Source: Candidatus Meridianibacter frigidus (GTDB taxonomy: Bacteria > Vulcanimicrobiota > Vulcanimicrobiia > Vulcanimicrobiales > Vulcanimicrobiaceae). Taken from it: a stretch of DNA of 64,000 bases. Positions 1-8,272 of this stretch are shown here, piece after piece. Both the position numbers and the translations under genes were made by a program. Location: assembly GCA_003243975.1 (NCBI GenBank), contig QHBJ01000034.1, positions 1 to 64,000 on the forward strand, written 5' to 3'. Each line of letters starts with the position of its first letter. Position 1 is the stretch's first letter. The notes under the pieces are model-generated. The model saw nothing but the letters and a program-made list of their open reading frames with translations. It had not been told where the DNA came from and ran no database searches.

Positions 1-935
1 GTTGGGGTTGGCGTTGGGGTTGGGGTTGGGGTTGGGGTTGGCGTTGGCGTTGGTGTCGGCGTTGGTGTCGGCGCAACGGCGGGCGTCGAAGGCGAAGCAA
101 TCGGAGGATTGCTCAGCAAGATCACCCCGATTGCTCCCAGGACAGTTCCGATGGCGCCGCCACGATTATTCTGGCCCGGTTGTTCTTCCCAGAACACCAC
201 GGGGTCGGTTCTGCCGGAGCGAGCGTTCGTCGGATCGTCCTGCGGCTGTGACGCAAGTGTGCCTAGAATGTTTGCTCCGTCGCCAAACTGATTGATCTGT
301 GGGTTGTTAACCTTCGAATTGGGTGAAACGTCCGAACCCGTCACGACGCCGTCTTTGACAAAGACCGTAAGAGTTTGACCCGTCAGCAGCGCCGTTACAA
401 CACTCCCCGTCGTAATGCTGACATCACCCGGCTCGCATTGCGTGCATGTCACTTGATCGCCGGTCGGGCCGGTTACGGCAAAGCCGTCGGTACCCCGCAC
501 CGCAATCTGCGATGTCGGCGTCGTAAAACGGTAGTTTGCCTTCGCGCCGGCCGGATGATGGATGGCGAACTTCAGTGCGCCGTTATTGAGCCGGATTTCA
601 TTGAGCTTACCGCTTTCAGCCGGCGCAAAGGCACCGATCTGGACCGACGCGTGTTCGCCGATGTCGATGGTGGACGAATCGGGAAGTTGCAACCGCGCCA
701 TAGCGCTGAAATCCGTTAGCGCAATCGCCTCGTCGGGGAGAAGTAGCGCGCCTCCCAAGGGCTGCGGGTTGGCGTCGCGAGTTACCTTATAGGCAACGCG
801 GCCCTTGAGGCGCGCGAGCGTCTTGTCGGTGGCCGCATTCGCGCCCAGCGGGAGAGACGCGACGATCAAGCCGGCAGAAATCAGGCCGGCGCTCAATCGC
901 CGGAGCGTCGCTACGCGCAAAAACCGTGACGACAT
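1..935 (-). CDS. FecR-domain exported protein with (Pro-Thr)n tail, 3' end off the window
   Basis: The frame is open from an ATG at 935 to the left edge, about 311 codons, so the stop is missing. A good ribosome site (GGGGAGG) lies 4 bases before the ATG. Residues 1 to about 34 form a signal peptide, including the stretch SAGLIVASLPLGANA. A FecR-type beta-rich domain follows, with the hallmark TPTSQIAVRGTDGF near residues 136-149. The end visible here is a run of Pro-Thr pairs encoded by a hexamer repeat. FecR domains act in sigma-factor signalling or as surface modules; no sigma factor is adjacent, so a surface role is more likely. Transcribed divergently from the M14-like gene. Family is clear, role unknown. 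Confidence 0.8.
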   Translation of the reverse strand, partial: MSSRFLRVATLRRLSAGLISAGLIVASLPLGANAATDKTLARLKGRVAYKVTRDANPQPLGGALLLPDEAIALTDFSAMARLQLPDSSTIDIGEHASVQIGAFAPAESGKLNEIRLNNGALKFAIHHPAGAKANYRFTTPTSQIAVRGTDGFAVTGPTGDQVTCTQCEPGDVSITTGSVVTALLTGQTLTVFVKDGVVTGSDVSPNSKVNNPQINQFGDGANILGTLASQPQDDPTNARSGRTDPVVFWEEQPGQNNRGGAIGTVLGAIGVILLSNPPIASPSTPAVAPTPTPTPTPTPTPTPTPTPTPTP

Positions 936-1024
936 CAATCCTCCCCGTTTCATCCCGGTCTATTATCATGTTATCGGCGCGGGCCCTGGAAGGATGAGGA
1001 AGTTTACCGCGCGCAGACCGCGCC

Positions 1025-1819
1025 GTGGGCTCTTACATGAGGGTGGTCGAGCGCTGGCGCCGGCTGCGTTCGGCGAACGTCGTGCGGCTGCGGGAGGTGG
1101 CCTGCGTCGGGGCCCCCCGCACGCTGCTGCTGGCTGAGTGCGGGGAGAGTGGACGGCCCGTGGTGGCCCTTACTGCGGGGGTGCATGGCGACGAGCCGGC
1201 TGCCGTTTGGGCCGTCCTTTCGATGGTTGAAGATGGGTTGCTGGATCCGCGGTTTGCCTATCGCATCTGGCCGTGCACGAACCCCACGGGGTTCGAGGCC
1301 GGTACGCGCGAGAATCTCGAGGGTACCGACATCAACCGCAGTTTCGGTCGCGGGGGCATGTCACCGGAGTCGGCGGCCATTCTGACCTCAAATCGCGACC
1401 GCCAGTTTGCGCTGACCATCGACTGCCACGAAGATCCGCAAGCCACGGGCTTCTATTGCTACGAGCTGGAACGGTGGGTCCCGGGTGTCGGACGACGGAT
1501 CGTCGATGTTTTGGACATGTGCGGGCTTCCGGTCGAATCACTGAACGGTGACTTGGATATTGGGTACCCATCCGACGATGCGGTGCGCCGCATCGAGCGC
1601 GGCCGGATCGTTCCCGATTACGAGCGAGCCCGCGCTCACTTTAGCGGGCTGACGTACAGCTTGTCAGTCGGCGCACGCGCGGCACGGCGTGCGCTTACTC
1701 TGGAAGCGCCCGGAGCGCGCGCGATGGACTTGCGCATTGCGACGTTACGCGTTGCAGTCGTTGCTGCAGTATCGGCTCTATTAGATGAGGAAGGGCGGTC
1801 GCATGGCGCAGCGCGATAG
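1025..1819 (+). CDS. M14-type zinc carboxypeptidase / succinylglutamate desuccinylase-like hydrolase
   Basis: A 264-residue cytoplasmic protein with the metal-site pattern of the M14/AstE-AspA group: GVHGDEP (His and Glu zinc ligands), TDINRSF, then IDCHED carrying the third ligand. Such enzymes remove C-terminal residues or N-acyl groups; the substrate cannot be read from sequence. The start may be GTG 1025 or ATG 1037; neither has a clear ribosome site. The last 17 bases overlap the ETF:quinone oxidoreductase start, suggesting co-transcription. The protein is short for a full M14 peptidase, which favours the deacylase subgroup. No signal peptide is visible. Confidence 0.75.
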   Translation: MGSYMRVVERWRRLRSANVVRLREVACVGAPRTLLLAECGESGRPVVALTAGVHGDEPAAVWAVLSMVEDGLLDPRFAYRIWPCTNPTGFEAGTRENLEGTDINRSFGRGGMSPESAAILTSNRDRQFALTIDCHEDPQATGFYCYELERWVPGVGRRIVDVLDMCGLPVESLNGDLDIGYPSDDAVRRIERGRIVPDYERARAHFSGLTYSLSVGARAARRALTLEAPGARAMDLRIATLRVAVVAAVSALLDEEGRSHGAAR

Positions 1820-3455
1820 TTTAGAGGTTGACGTTCTCTTCGTAGGCGCGGGTCCGGCCAGCTTGGCGGGGGCTATTCGCCTTTGTCAGCTTGCCAAAGA
1901 GAACAACCGCGAGCTCTCGGTCATGGTTATCGAGAAGGGCGCCGAGATTGGTAGTCACGGAATTTCGGGGGCGGTGATGGACCCGCGTGCGCTCGACGAA
2001 CTGCTGCCGGCCTGGCGGCAGAGCGCGCCGATCGAGTCGGAGGTAACGCGCGACGCGCTATGGTTCCTAACGGCCGGCGCAAAGATTGCCGCGCCGATCG
2101 TTCCGCCGATGATGAATAACGGCGGCAAGTACGTAGCCTCCCTTCAGAAGATCGCGAAATGGCTCGGGGAGCAAGCCGAGGACGCCGGTGCGGACCTTTT
2201 CCCGTCGTTTCCCGGCCAAGAATTGCTGTGGGATGGCGATTGTGTCATTGGGGTTCGAATCGGCGACAAAGGCCTCGACAAGAACGGCAATCCGAAAAGC
2301 AACTATGAACCGGGGGCAGATCTCTTTGCAAAGATCACCGTTCTGGGTGAGGGCCCCCGTGGGACGCTTGCCAAACAGGCGGTGGCGAAGCTCGCGCTCG
2401 ACGCCGGTGCCGAACCGCAAGTTTATGCGGCCGGAGTCAAAGAGATCTGGCAGTGCGCTCCCGGCTCGGTGCGGGCCGGCAGCGTTATTCATACGCTGGG
2501 CTTTCCGCTCGATCGGCAAACCTTCGGCGGCGGGTTCATCTATGGAATGGCGGCCGACATTTTGGATGTCGGGTTCGTCACGGGATTGGATTACCGCAAC
2601 CCGACAACCGATCCACACAACGAGTTCGGACGCTTCAAAGCGCACCCGGCCGTTGCCAAGATGCTCGAAGGCGCCAAATTGCTTCGTTACGGCGCGAAGG
2701 CGATTCCTGAGGGCGGCCTCTTTGCGATGCCGCGCTTATACGCAAGCGGTTTACTGCTCGCGGGTGATTCCGCAGGGTTTCTCAACGGGATGCGTCTCAA
2801 AGGAATTCATCTGGCCATGAAGTCCGGCATGCTTGCCGCCGAAACGGCGTTTGAAGCGCTCGCCGCAGATTCATTTGCGAGTGATGTGCTCGCTTCGTAC
2901 GAATCGAAATTCAAAAATTCATGGGCCCATACCGAGCTGCGCTCGGCGAGAAACTTTCACCAAGGGTTCGAGCGCGGGATGTTTGCCGGGCTCCTCAATA
3001 CGGGGATCGGGATGATTACCGGCGGGCGAGGCTTTGGCGTCAAAGACCGGCTGCACGGTCAGGCCGGCTTTCAGAGAATGCAGAAGGCGGGCTTTAACCC
3101 GGCGCGCACGCCGCGCGCGGCGGTCGACAATGTTATCGTCTTCGACAAGCTGACCGACGTTTACAATAGCGGGACCATGCACGAAGAAGACCAGCCATGT
3201 CATCTCAAGATCGCCGACCTGAACATCTGCCGCGACCGCTGCAGCGCCGAGTACGGGAATCCGTGCCGGCACTTTTGTCCGGCACAAGTGTACGAGCCGA
3301 TGTTTACGCAAAGCAATGGCGGCTTTGAAGGAAGGCTCCAAATCAATTTTACAAACTGCGTGCACTGCAAGACGTGCGATATCGCCGATCCGTACCAAAT
3401 CATCACCTGGGTTCCTCCGCAAGGCGGCGAGGGCCCCGTCTACACGGGGCTCTGA
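1803..3455 (+). CDS. Electron-transfer-flavoprotein:ubiquinone oxidoreductase
   Basis: About 550 residues, the usual length for ETF-QO. It passes electrons from ETF (fatty-acid and amino-acid oxidation) to membrane quinone. The N-terminal VDVLFVGAGPASLAGA is the FAD dinucleotide-binding fold; LLAGDSAGFLN is the later FAD motif. The C-terminus has the 4Fe-4S ferredoxin-like cysteines in NPCRHFCPA and NCVHCKTCDI. I chose ATG 1803 over the in-frame ATG 1785 because the GAGGAAGG ribosome site sits just before it. No etfAB genes are in the window, so its partner is encoded elsewhere. The thiS-thiG genes follow after 3 bases. Confidence 0.93.
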   Translation: MAQRDSLEVDVLFVGAGPASLAGAIRLCQLAKENNRELSVMVIEKGAEIGSHGISGAVMDPRALDELLPAWRQSAPIESEVTRDALWFLTAGAKIAAPIVPPMMNNGGKYVASLQKIAKWLGEQAEDAGADLFPSFPGQELLWDGDCVIGVRIGDKGLDKNGNPKSNYEPGADLFAKITVLGEGPRGTLAKQAVAKLALDAGAEPQVYAAGVKEIWQCAPGSVRAGSVIHTLGFPLDRQTFGGGFIYGMAADILDVGFVTGLDYRNPTTDPHNEFGRFKAHPAVAKMLEGAKLLRYGAKAIPEGGLFAMPRLYASGLLLAGDSAGFLNGMRLKGIHLAMKSGMLAAETAFEALAADSFASDVLASYESKFKNSWAHTELRSARNFHQGFERGMFAGLLNTGIGMITGGRGFGVKDRLHGQAGFQRMQKAGFNPARTPRAAVDNVIVFDKLTDVYNSGTMHEEDQPCHLKIADLNICRDRCSAEYGNPCRHFCPAQVYEPMFTQSNGGFEGRLQINFTNCVHCKTCDIADPYQIITWVPPQGGEGPVYTGL

Positions 3456-3458
3456 GAA

Positions 3459-3659
3459 ATGCGAGCGTTCATCAATGGGCAAGAGCGAGAATTTCGCGCT
3501 CTTGTCACTTTGGAGGAGTTGCTGGAATCAGTCAATGCGCCGCGCACCGGGATTGCGGTGGCGCGCAACCAGCGCGTTGTGAAGCGAGCGGACTTCGGCA
3601 CCGAGCTCGTGCAAGATGGTGATCGAATCGAGATCATCAATGCCGTTGCAGGCGGATAA
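3459..3659 (+). CDS. thiS: Sulfur carrier protein ThiS
   Basis: A 66-residue ubiquitin-fold protein ending in the diagnostic AVAGG. The C-terminal Gly-Gly is adenylated and thiocarboxylated to carry sulfur for the thiazole ring of thiamine. The beta-grasp pattern (FINGQE near the start, [11 protein letters not shown] at the end) is intact. It lies 3 bases after the ETF-QO stop and 1 base before the thiG start, so it is surely in the same transcript as thiG. The adenylating enzyme ThiF is not in the window. Confidence 0.92.
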   Translation: MRAFINGQEREFRALVTLEELLESVNAPRTGIAVARNQRVVKRADFGTELVQDGDRIEIINAVAGG

Positions 3660-3660
3660 C

Positions 3661-4452
3661 ATGCCGGATTGCTTATTGAAGATCGGCAAGCACGTATTCA
3701 ACTCTCGCTTGATTGTTGGAACCGGCAAGTTTTCTTCGCTCGAACTCATGCAGGCCGCCCACGCAGCCAGCGGCGCGCAAATGGTGACCGTCGCCATCCG
3801 GCGCATTCATCTCGACGATCCTTCGGGCAAGACGCTACTCGATTATATCGACCGCAGCAAGTATGTGATTTTGCCAAACACGGCCGGATGTTTCTCCGCG
3901 AAAGACGCTATCCTGACAGCCCAGTTGGCACGCGAAGCACTGGAAACCGATCTGATCAAGCTCGAGGTTATCGGCGATTCGCGCACGCTTTACCCGGACA
4001 CGCGCGAAACGATTGCCGCAGCCGAAGCCTTAGTGGACGATGGATTCACGGTGCTGCCGTACATTATCGACGATCCGGTGGCGTGCAAGACGCTGGAGGC
4101 CATCGGATGCGCTGCGGTGATGCCGTTGGCCGCGCCCATCGGAAGCGGCTTGGGACTCTGTAATCCTTATTCCATTCGCATTATCAAAGAGAGCGCGGAA
4201 GTCCCCGTTATTGTGGATGCCGGTGTCGGTACGGCGTCGGATGCGGCCGTTGCAATGGAGCTAGGCGTGGACGGGTTGCTAATGAACACGGGCATTGCTT
4301 CGGCGGACGATCCGGTCTTGATGGCAAGCGCGATGCGCAACGCCGTTATGGCCGGCCGGCAGGCCTTTCTGGCCGGACGCATGCCAAAGCGCTTACACGC
4401 CAGCGCGTCCAGCCCGATGCAAGACCTCATCGGAACCAAGCCCGGAAACTAG
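3661..4452 (+). CDS. thiG: Thiazole synthase ThiG
   Basis: A 263-residue TIM-barrel enzyme that condenses deoxyxylulose phosphate, dehydroglycine and ThiS-thiocarboxylate sulfur to the thiamine thiazole. Recognisable stretches are [10 protein letters not shown] near the N-terminus, [16 protein letters not shown] (catalytic Lys region) and [14 protein letters not shown] with NTGIA towards the C-terminus. The start ATG at 3661 directly follows the thiS stop; longer in-frame starts would run inside thiS. The stop shares its final G with the GTG of the rhodanese gene (TAGTG), so the three are translationally linked. Confidence 0.95.
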   Translation: MPDCLLKIGKHVFNSRLIVGTGKFSSLELMQAAHAASGAQMVTVAIRRIHLDDPSGKTLLDYIDRSKYVILPNTAGCFSAKDAILTAQLAREALETDLIKLEVIGDSRTLYPDTRETIAAAEALVDDGFTVLPYIIDDPVACKTLEAIGCAAVMPLAAPIGSGLGLCNPYSIRIIKESAEVPVIVDAGVGTASDAAVAMELGVDGLLMNTGIASADDPVLMASAMRNAVMAGRQAFLAGRMPKRLHASASSPMQDLIGTKPGN

Positions 4453-4766
4453 TGCGAGAGATCTCCGTGCAAGAGCTTGCTGAGCGCCGCACTTCCGGCG
4501 CGGATGTCATCGTGCTCGATATACGCGAACACTTCGAGCGCGAAGTGGCGGTTCTCTCCGGCTGCGTCCACATCCCAATGCGGGATGTGCCGCAACGGCT
4601 ACAAGAATTGCCGACCGATCGGGAGATTTTGGTTCTCTGCCACACCGGGCGCCGCAGCGCAGTCGTCGTACAAATGCTTACGGCGGCACACTTTAGCGCT
4701 GCCAATGTGCGAGGCGGGATTCACGCATGGTCGTTGCAGATCGATCCTTCCGTTCCAACTTATTAG
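4452..4766 (+). CDS. Single-domain rhodanese (sulfurtransferase)
   Basis: A 104-residue rhodanese-fold protein with the active-site loop CHTGRRS, whose cysteine forms the persulfide, and the upstream VIVLDIRE motif typical of the fold. The GTG start overlaps the thiG stop by one base. Position straight after thiS-thiG suggests, as inference, that it supplies persulfide sulfur for ThiS thiocarboxylate formation, the role played by the ThiI rhodanese domain or MoeB/ThiF-fused rhodaneses elsewhere. It converges with the minus-strand methyltransferase gene, overlapping by 4 bases. Confidence 0.85.
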   Translation: MREISVQELAERRTSGADVIVLDIREHFEREVAVLSGCVHIPMRDVPQRLQELPTDREILVLCHTGRRSAVVVQMLTAAHFSAANVRGGIHAWSLQIDPSVPTY

Positions 4767-5341
4767 CGACGCCGAGCTTTGACGAACCAGTGGACGGCCC
4801 CGCGCAGCGCGGTCTGCCGGTGTGCCCACGCTCCGGCAATATCGTCCACCTGGATTTCTAGCGCATTGGAGATCACGAAACCTTTGAGCAATCTTTGCAG
4901 GCCGATTCGATCGAAGAAGGCGTGAGGGACGCCCGCTTCATCACCGGCCTTGGGCGCGAAAACGTTCGTCTCTACTTTTATGCCCTCACCGAATCTGGAA
5001 TCCCGAACCGAGCCAAACGTCGCGTACAAGAACGCGTTCTTTCTTGCAACGCGTCGCAGCTCGTCGAGGCGAGCGGCAATTTCACTGCAACGGCCGTGTA
5101 ACAGGCCATGCGTGCTCAAGACGGCGTCGACCGAGGCGCCCGGAAGTTCTAGAGGATTGCCACCCTCATCCACTACCTCGACGTTCGCGGCAGATGAACG
5201 TAACACCGGAAGATTACGGTCGCTGCCGGTTCCGAGCACCAGAACGAAGCTTTGCTTTGCACGCAACAGCGCGGCCAGCTCCACCGCCAGTGGATGCGGC
5301 GCACGAAAGAACCCCTCGTTCCCTGCCGAAGCATCGGACAT
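4763..5341 (-). CDS. Small class I SAM-dependent methyltransferase-like protein
   Basis: A 192-residue protein with a Rossmann-like motif I (VLVLGTGSDRNLP), an acidic residue after beta-2 (VEVVDEG) and a motif II region (VDAVLSTHGLLHG). This fits the methyltransferase 11 superfamily, but the glycine loop is atypical, so it may be divergent or inactive. The long upstream extension of the open frame was discarded because it lies antisense to the channel gene. The chosen ATG lies inside the palindrome CATATG shared with the channel start on the other strand, leaving no intergenic space. Confidence 0.6.
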   Translation of the reverse strand: MSDASAGNEGFFRAPHPLAVELAALLRAKQSFVLVLGTGSDRNLPVLRSSAANVEVVDEGGNPLELPGASVDAVLSTHGLLHGRCSEIAARLDELRRVARKNAFLYATFGSVRDSRFGEGIKVETNVFAPKAGDEAGVPHAFFDRIGLQRLLKGFVISNALEIQVDDIAGAWAHRQTALRGAVHWFVKARRR

Positions 5342-7066
5342 ATGAGTCAGTTGCCCCTCATTATCGTCGTGGGCGGCGATGAGCTTGCCTTGCGGGTTTG
5401 CGAGGAGCTCTGTTCTACGCAGGGGCACGATGTCGTTCTCTTGTGGGTTGCCAACAGCGACCTTGCTGCGCGAGCCAAGGGCTTCGGCGCGGCCTTCGTG
5501 GGGCTGCCACCGAATGACTACGAATCGCTGCGCACGGTCGGGGTGATGCATGCGACCTCGATCATGCCGGTTTCGGACGACGACCGGCTCAATCTGCAGG
5601 TCGCGCTCAAGGCACGCGATCTCAATCCGAAGATTCGCGTGGTCGTTCGCCAGTTCAACCGGACGCTGGCGCGCAAGCTCGAGCAGAATTTGCCCGACTG
5701 TTCCGCAATCTCGCTTTCATCGCACGCGGCCGCCACCTTTGCGGGGACTGCCGTCGATCCGGGATGCTTCTTCGCATTGCAGTTCCCGGACTTTGACGGC
5801 GAGTTGGTGGGCTTTTCGGAACGACTCGCGGCCGATTTTCGCTGCACCGGCATTACGGTTGCGGAAGCGGAGCGACGAATTGGTGCGCGCATCATTTCCG
5901 TCAACGGCAAGACGGAGTTTTCCATGCAGCAGGTGCTTGACGGCGGCGATCGCCTTGTCGCCTTCGGGCCAATGACTGCCCTGCGCGATGCCTGGCCGCG
6001 CAAGAAATCCGAAAGCGGGCAACAGCGGTTTTCGGGCATGATGCGCACCGACCGGCGCGACCTGTGGCGCGCGCTGAAACACATCGAACCGATTCTCGTG
6101 AAGATCGCGTTCGCGGCCGCGCTGGTTTTTGTAGCCTCGGTCCTTTACTTTGCGTGGTCGCTAAAGCTTAATCTCTTGGATGCCTTCTACTTTGTGGCGA
6201 CCACCATGTCCACTACCGGATACGGAGACATCTCGCCCAAAGTCTCCGGCGGCCCGGCACATACGTATTTGGCCGCGCCGCTGCTGATGATCGTCGGTTT
6301 GGCGCTTTCGGGCGTTTTTATTGCGGCTATAACAGCGGCCCTCAATCGAGCGCAGTTGCGTGCCCTGCGCGGCTTGCGTCGTTTGGATGTGCGCGAACAC
6401 ATCGTGGTGTGCGGGTCGGGCAACGTCGGCATTCGCGTGATCGAATTCTTGCTCAAAATGCGCCAGCACGTGGTCGTCGTGGAGCAGAATCCGGACAACC
6501 TGCTGATCGAGCGTGCGCGCGACCGTCAAATCGATTTGCTGACCGGCGATGCAACCAACGACACCACTTTGAATTTTTGCAACCTGAACTACGCCCGAAG
6601 CTTGGTCGCGCTTACGGAAAGCGACACGGCCAATCTCGAGGTCGGGCTGGGCGCGCGTGCCAAAGCCCCAGGCCTCGGTGTGGTGCTGCGCGTCATGGAC
6701 GAAGCGTTTGCGCACTCCATCGGCCGGCAATTTCAGATTACGCGCTCGTTTTCAACCGTGGAGCTTACCGCCCCGGCGATCGCCGGCCTGTCACGTTTTC
6801 CGGGCACGCGCGGCCGCATCGCCTTCGACAACGAAGATTACAACGTCGGGGAGCGCCTCCAAGGGGCCATCCCGGCACCTCCCCCCGCGAACTTCTGCAT
6901 ACCGTTATACGTGTGGCGCGAAGGCACTCTGCTTGCGTTGCACGATTTTGCCGAAATGAAACCGTATGACCGGTTGCTCTTCATCGTGCCGCTTTCGCAG
7001 TTTCGCGAGCCCGGCGGTCCCAAAAACTTTCTGCATTCCGCCCCTTCCGAACTGGCTACAACATGA
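5342..7066 (+). CDS. RCK-pore-RCK potassium channel / TrkA-type protein
   Basis: A 574-residue protein in three parts. Residues 1 to about 215 form a first RCK (TrkA-N plus TrkA-C) module starting LIIVVGGDELAL. Residues about 250-345 hold two membrane helices around the selectivity filter TTGYGD (near 291-295), the K+ filter. Residues about 348-550 form a second RCK module with HIVVCGSGNVGIRV. The first glycine motif is degenerate and the second is a good NAD-binding one. It probably moves K+ across the inner membrane under ligand control. No canonical ribosome site precedes the ATG, which abuts the divergent methyltransferase start. It ends with TGA, 10 bases before the peroxiredoxin start. 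Confidence 0.88.
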   Translation: MSQLPLIIVVGGDELALRVCEELCSTQGHDVVLLWVANSDLAARAKGFGAAFVGLPPNDYESLRTVGVMHATSIMPVSDDDRLNLQVALKARDLNPKIRVVVRQFNRTLARKLEQNLPDCSAISLSSHAAATFAGTAVDPGCFFALQFPDFDGELVGFSERLAADFRCTGITVAEAERRIGARIISVNGKTEFSMQQVLDGGDRLVAFGPMTALRDAWPRKKSESGQQRFSGMMRTDRRDLWRALKHIEPILVKIAFAAALVFVASVLYFAWSLKLNLLDAFYFVATTMSTTGYGDISPKVSGGPAHTYLAAPLLMIVGLALSGVFIAAITAALNRAQLRALRGLRRLDVREHIVVCGSGNVGIRVIEFLLKMRQHVVVVEQNPDNLLIERARDRQIDLLTGDATNDTTLNFCNLNYARSLVALTESDTANLEVGLGARAKAPGLGVVLRVMDEAFAHSIGRQFQITRSFSTVELTAPAIAGLSRFPGTRGRIAFDNEDYNVGERLQGAIPAPPPANFCIPLYVWREGTLLALHDFAEMKPYDRLLFIVPLSQFREPGGPKNFLHSAPSELATT

Positions 7067-7076
7067 AAGGAATACC

Positions 7077-7493
7077 GTGCTAAGTACAGGCGACCTCATA
7101 CCCGACCTCGAGATCATGGGCGACGACGGCGAACCGGTTCGCACGCGAGAGTTGCCTGACAAACACTTGGTTCTCTGGTTCTATCCCAAAGATGACACCC
7201 CGGGTTGAACGAACGAGGCGTCGCAGTTTCGCGACGCGCTGCCCGAGTTCGAGAAGAAGAACGCGCGCATCGTGGGGGTTAGCCGCGACTCCGTGAAATC
7301 GCACCAAAAGTTCAAGGAGAAGTACGGCATTCCGTTCCTGCTGCTGGCGGACACGGATTCCCGGCTCTTCGATGCATTCGGAGCCGCCGGCCGCTCGACG
7401 TTTCTCATCGGCGGCGACGGAAAGATTGAAAAGGTCTGGCCAAAAGTCTCGGTGCAAGGCCACGCGCACGAGGTACTGCAATCGATATCTTAG
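7077..7493 (+). CDS. bcp: Bcp/PrxQ-type peroxiredoxin with in-frame TGA at the catalytic position (probable selenoprotein)
   Basis: GTG 7077 follows AAAGGA by 5 bases. The frame reads WFYPKDDTPG, then TGA at 7206-7208, then TNEASQFRD, and continues as a normal Bcp peroxiredoxin to 7493 (138 residues). In this family the residue after DDTPG is the peroxidatic cysteine (Cys45 in E. coli Bcp), so TGA falls exactly there as residue 44. A hairpin fitting a bacterial SECIS element follows at 7218-7237, so I read residue 44 as selenocysteine. The usual resolving cysteine five residues later is Ser, giving a 1-(Se)Cys type. Homology on both sides of the TGA is strong. The alternative is a point-mutated pseudogene. 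It would reduce peroxides in the cytoplasm. Confidence 0.82.
7209..7237 (+). promoter_or_regulatory. Candidate bacterial SECIS hairpin
   Basis: A perfect 7-bp stem, GCGTCGC (7218-7224) with GCGACGC (7231-7237), closes a 6-base loop AGTTTC (7225-7230). The loop begins 16 bases after the TGA and has a G in its first two positions. Known bSECIS elements need a short apical loop with such a G about 16-37 bases after UGA. It lies inside the peroxiredoxin coding sequence, as in other bacterial selenoprotein genes. Structure was judged by eye only. Confidence 0.65.
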
Positions 7494-7510
7494 CCAACCA
7501 CCGTCTTCGG

Positions 7511-8272
7511 TTGACGGTCCTGGGATCCAGTTCGTCCATTCCGCGCCCGAACCGCGCTTGCAGCTGCTATCTGCTGCAGAGCGGTCAGGCAACGGTCGTT
7601 TTCGATATCGGTTCCGGCGGTTTTGCAAATTTGAGACAGTTTGTGGATTATCACCGCCTGGATGCGGTTTTCCTAACGCACATGCATGCCGATCATTTCT
7701 TGGACATCATTCCGCTGCGGTATGCCCTAAAGTATGGGTCGCTGAGGCGCCACGGAAAACTGGACCTGTTTCTGCCACCGGGAGGAGAAGCGATGCTGCG
7801 CAAGCTCGTGGCGGCTTTCTTTACGGAAGGCGACCGCGACTATTTGGATGAGGTTTTTGACGTCAAGACCTACGATCCAGGCGCAGCGATCGAAATAAAA
7901 GACCTCACGCTCACCTTTGCGCCGACCATTCATTTCATTGAAGCCTATGCGATTCGTGCACAAGTTCAGAATACGTCGGTCGTGTATTCGGGAGACTCCG
8001 CGCCAAGTGAGGAGTTGGTGGCGTTGGCGCGAGGCGCGAACCTCTTCCTGTGTGAAGCAACCCTCGGTCCGTACGAAAGTGAGACGGGTGTGCGGGGGCA
8101 CTGCTCCGCACGCGAGGCAGCGTTGATGGCGCGCGAGGCGGGGGTGGATTCCTTAGTGCTGACGCACTACGGCAGTGGAATCCCCCCGGACGAACTCAGC
8201 GACGAGGCGCGCCGTCATTTTAACGGTGACTGCGGCGTGGCTGACGACTTTCTGCAGCTGGTAGTGGGTTAG
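7511..8272 (+). CDS. Metallo-beta-lactamase-fold hydrolase (ribonuclease Z-like)
   Basis: A 253-residue protein of the RNase Z/arylsulfatase-like MBL group: N-terminal LTVLGSSSS-type strand, metal motif THMHADH, later YSGDSAPS (metal-bridging Asp region), LCEAT and the final VLTHYGSG histidine. The start is taken as TTG 7511, 17 bases after the peroxiredoxin stop, with no strong ribosome site, so it is probably translationally coupled. Substrate unknown. It is shorter than tRNase Z and I see no exosite arm. Converges with the desaturase gene with a 4-base overlap. Confidence 0.8.
   Translation: MTVLGSSSSIPRPNRACSCYLLQSGQATVVFDIGSGGFANLRQFVDYHRLDAVFLTHMHADHFLDIIPLRYALKYGSLRRHGKLDLFLPPGGEAMLRKLVAAFFTEGDRDYLDEVFDVKTYDPGAAIEIKDLTLTFAPTIHFIEAYAIRAQVQNTSVVYSGDSAPSEELVALARGANLFLCEATLGPYESETGVRGHCSAREAALMAREAGVDSLVLTHYGSGIPPDELSDEARRHFNGDCGVADDFLQLVVG

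Noticed and set aside
1-105. Short tandem repeat as CRISPR or telomere-like array
   Set aside because: Units are hexamers without spacers and are in frame with the FecR protein, where they code for Pro-Thr pairs.
2067-2645. 192-codon minus-strand frame
   Set aside because: Lies wholly inside the ETF-QO gene on the opposite strand; no ribosome site or family pattern.
7206-7208. Genome-wide reassignment of UGA to an amino acid
   Set aside because: Other genes in the window (for example the channel ending at 7066 and folD ending at 32960) use TGA as a normal stop.
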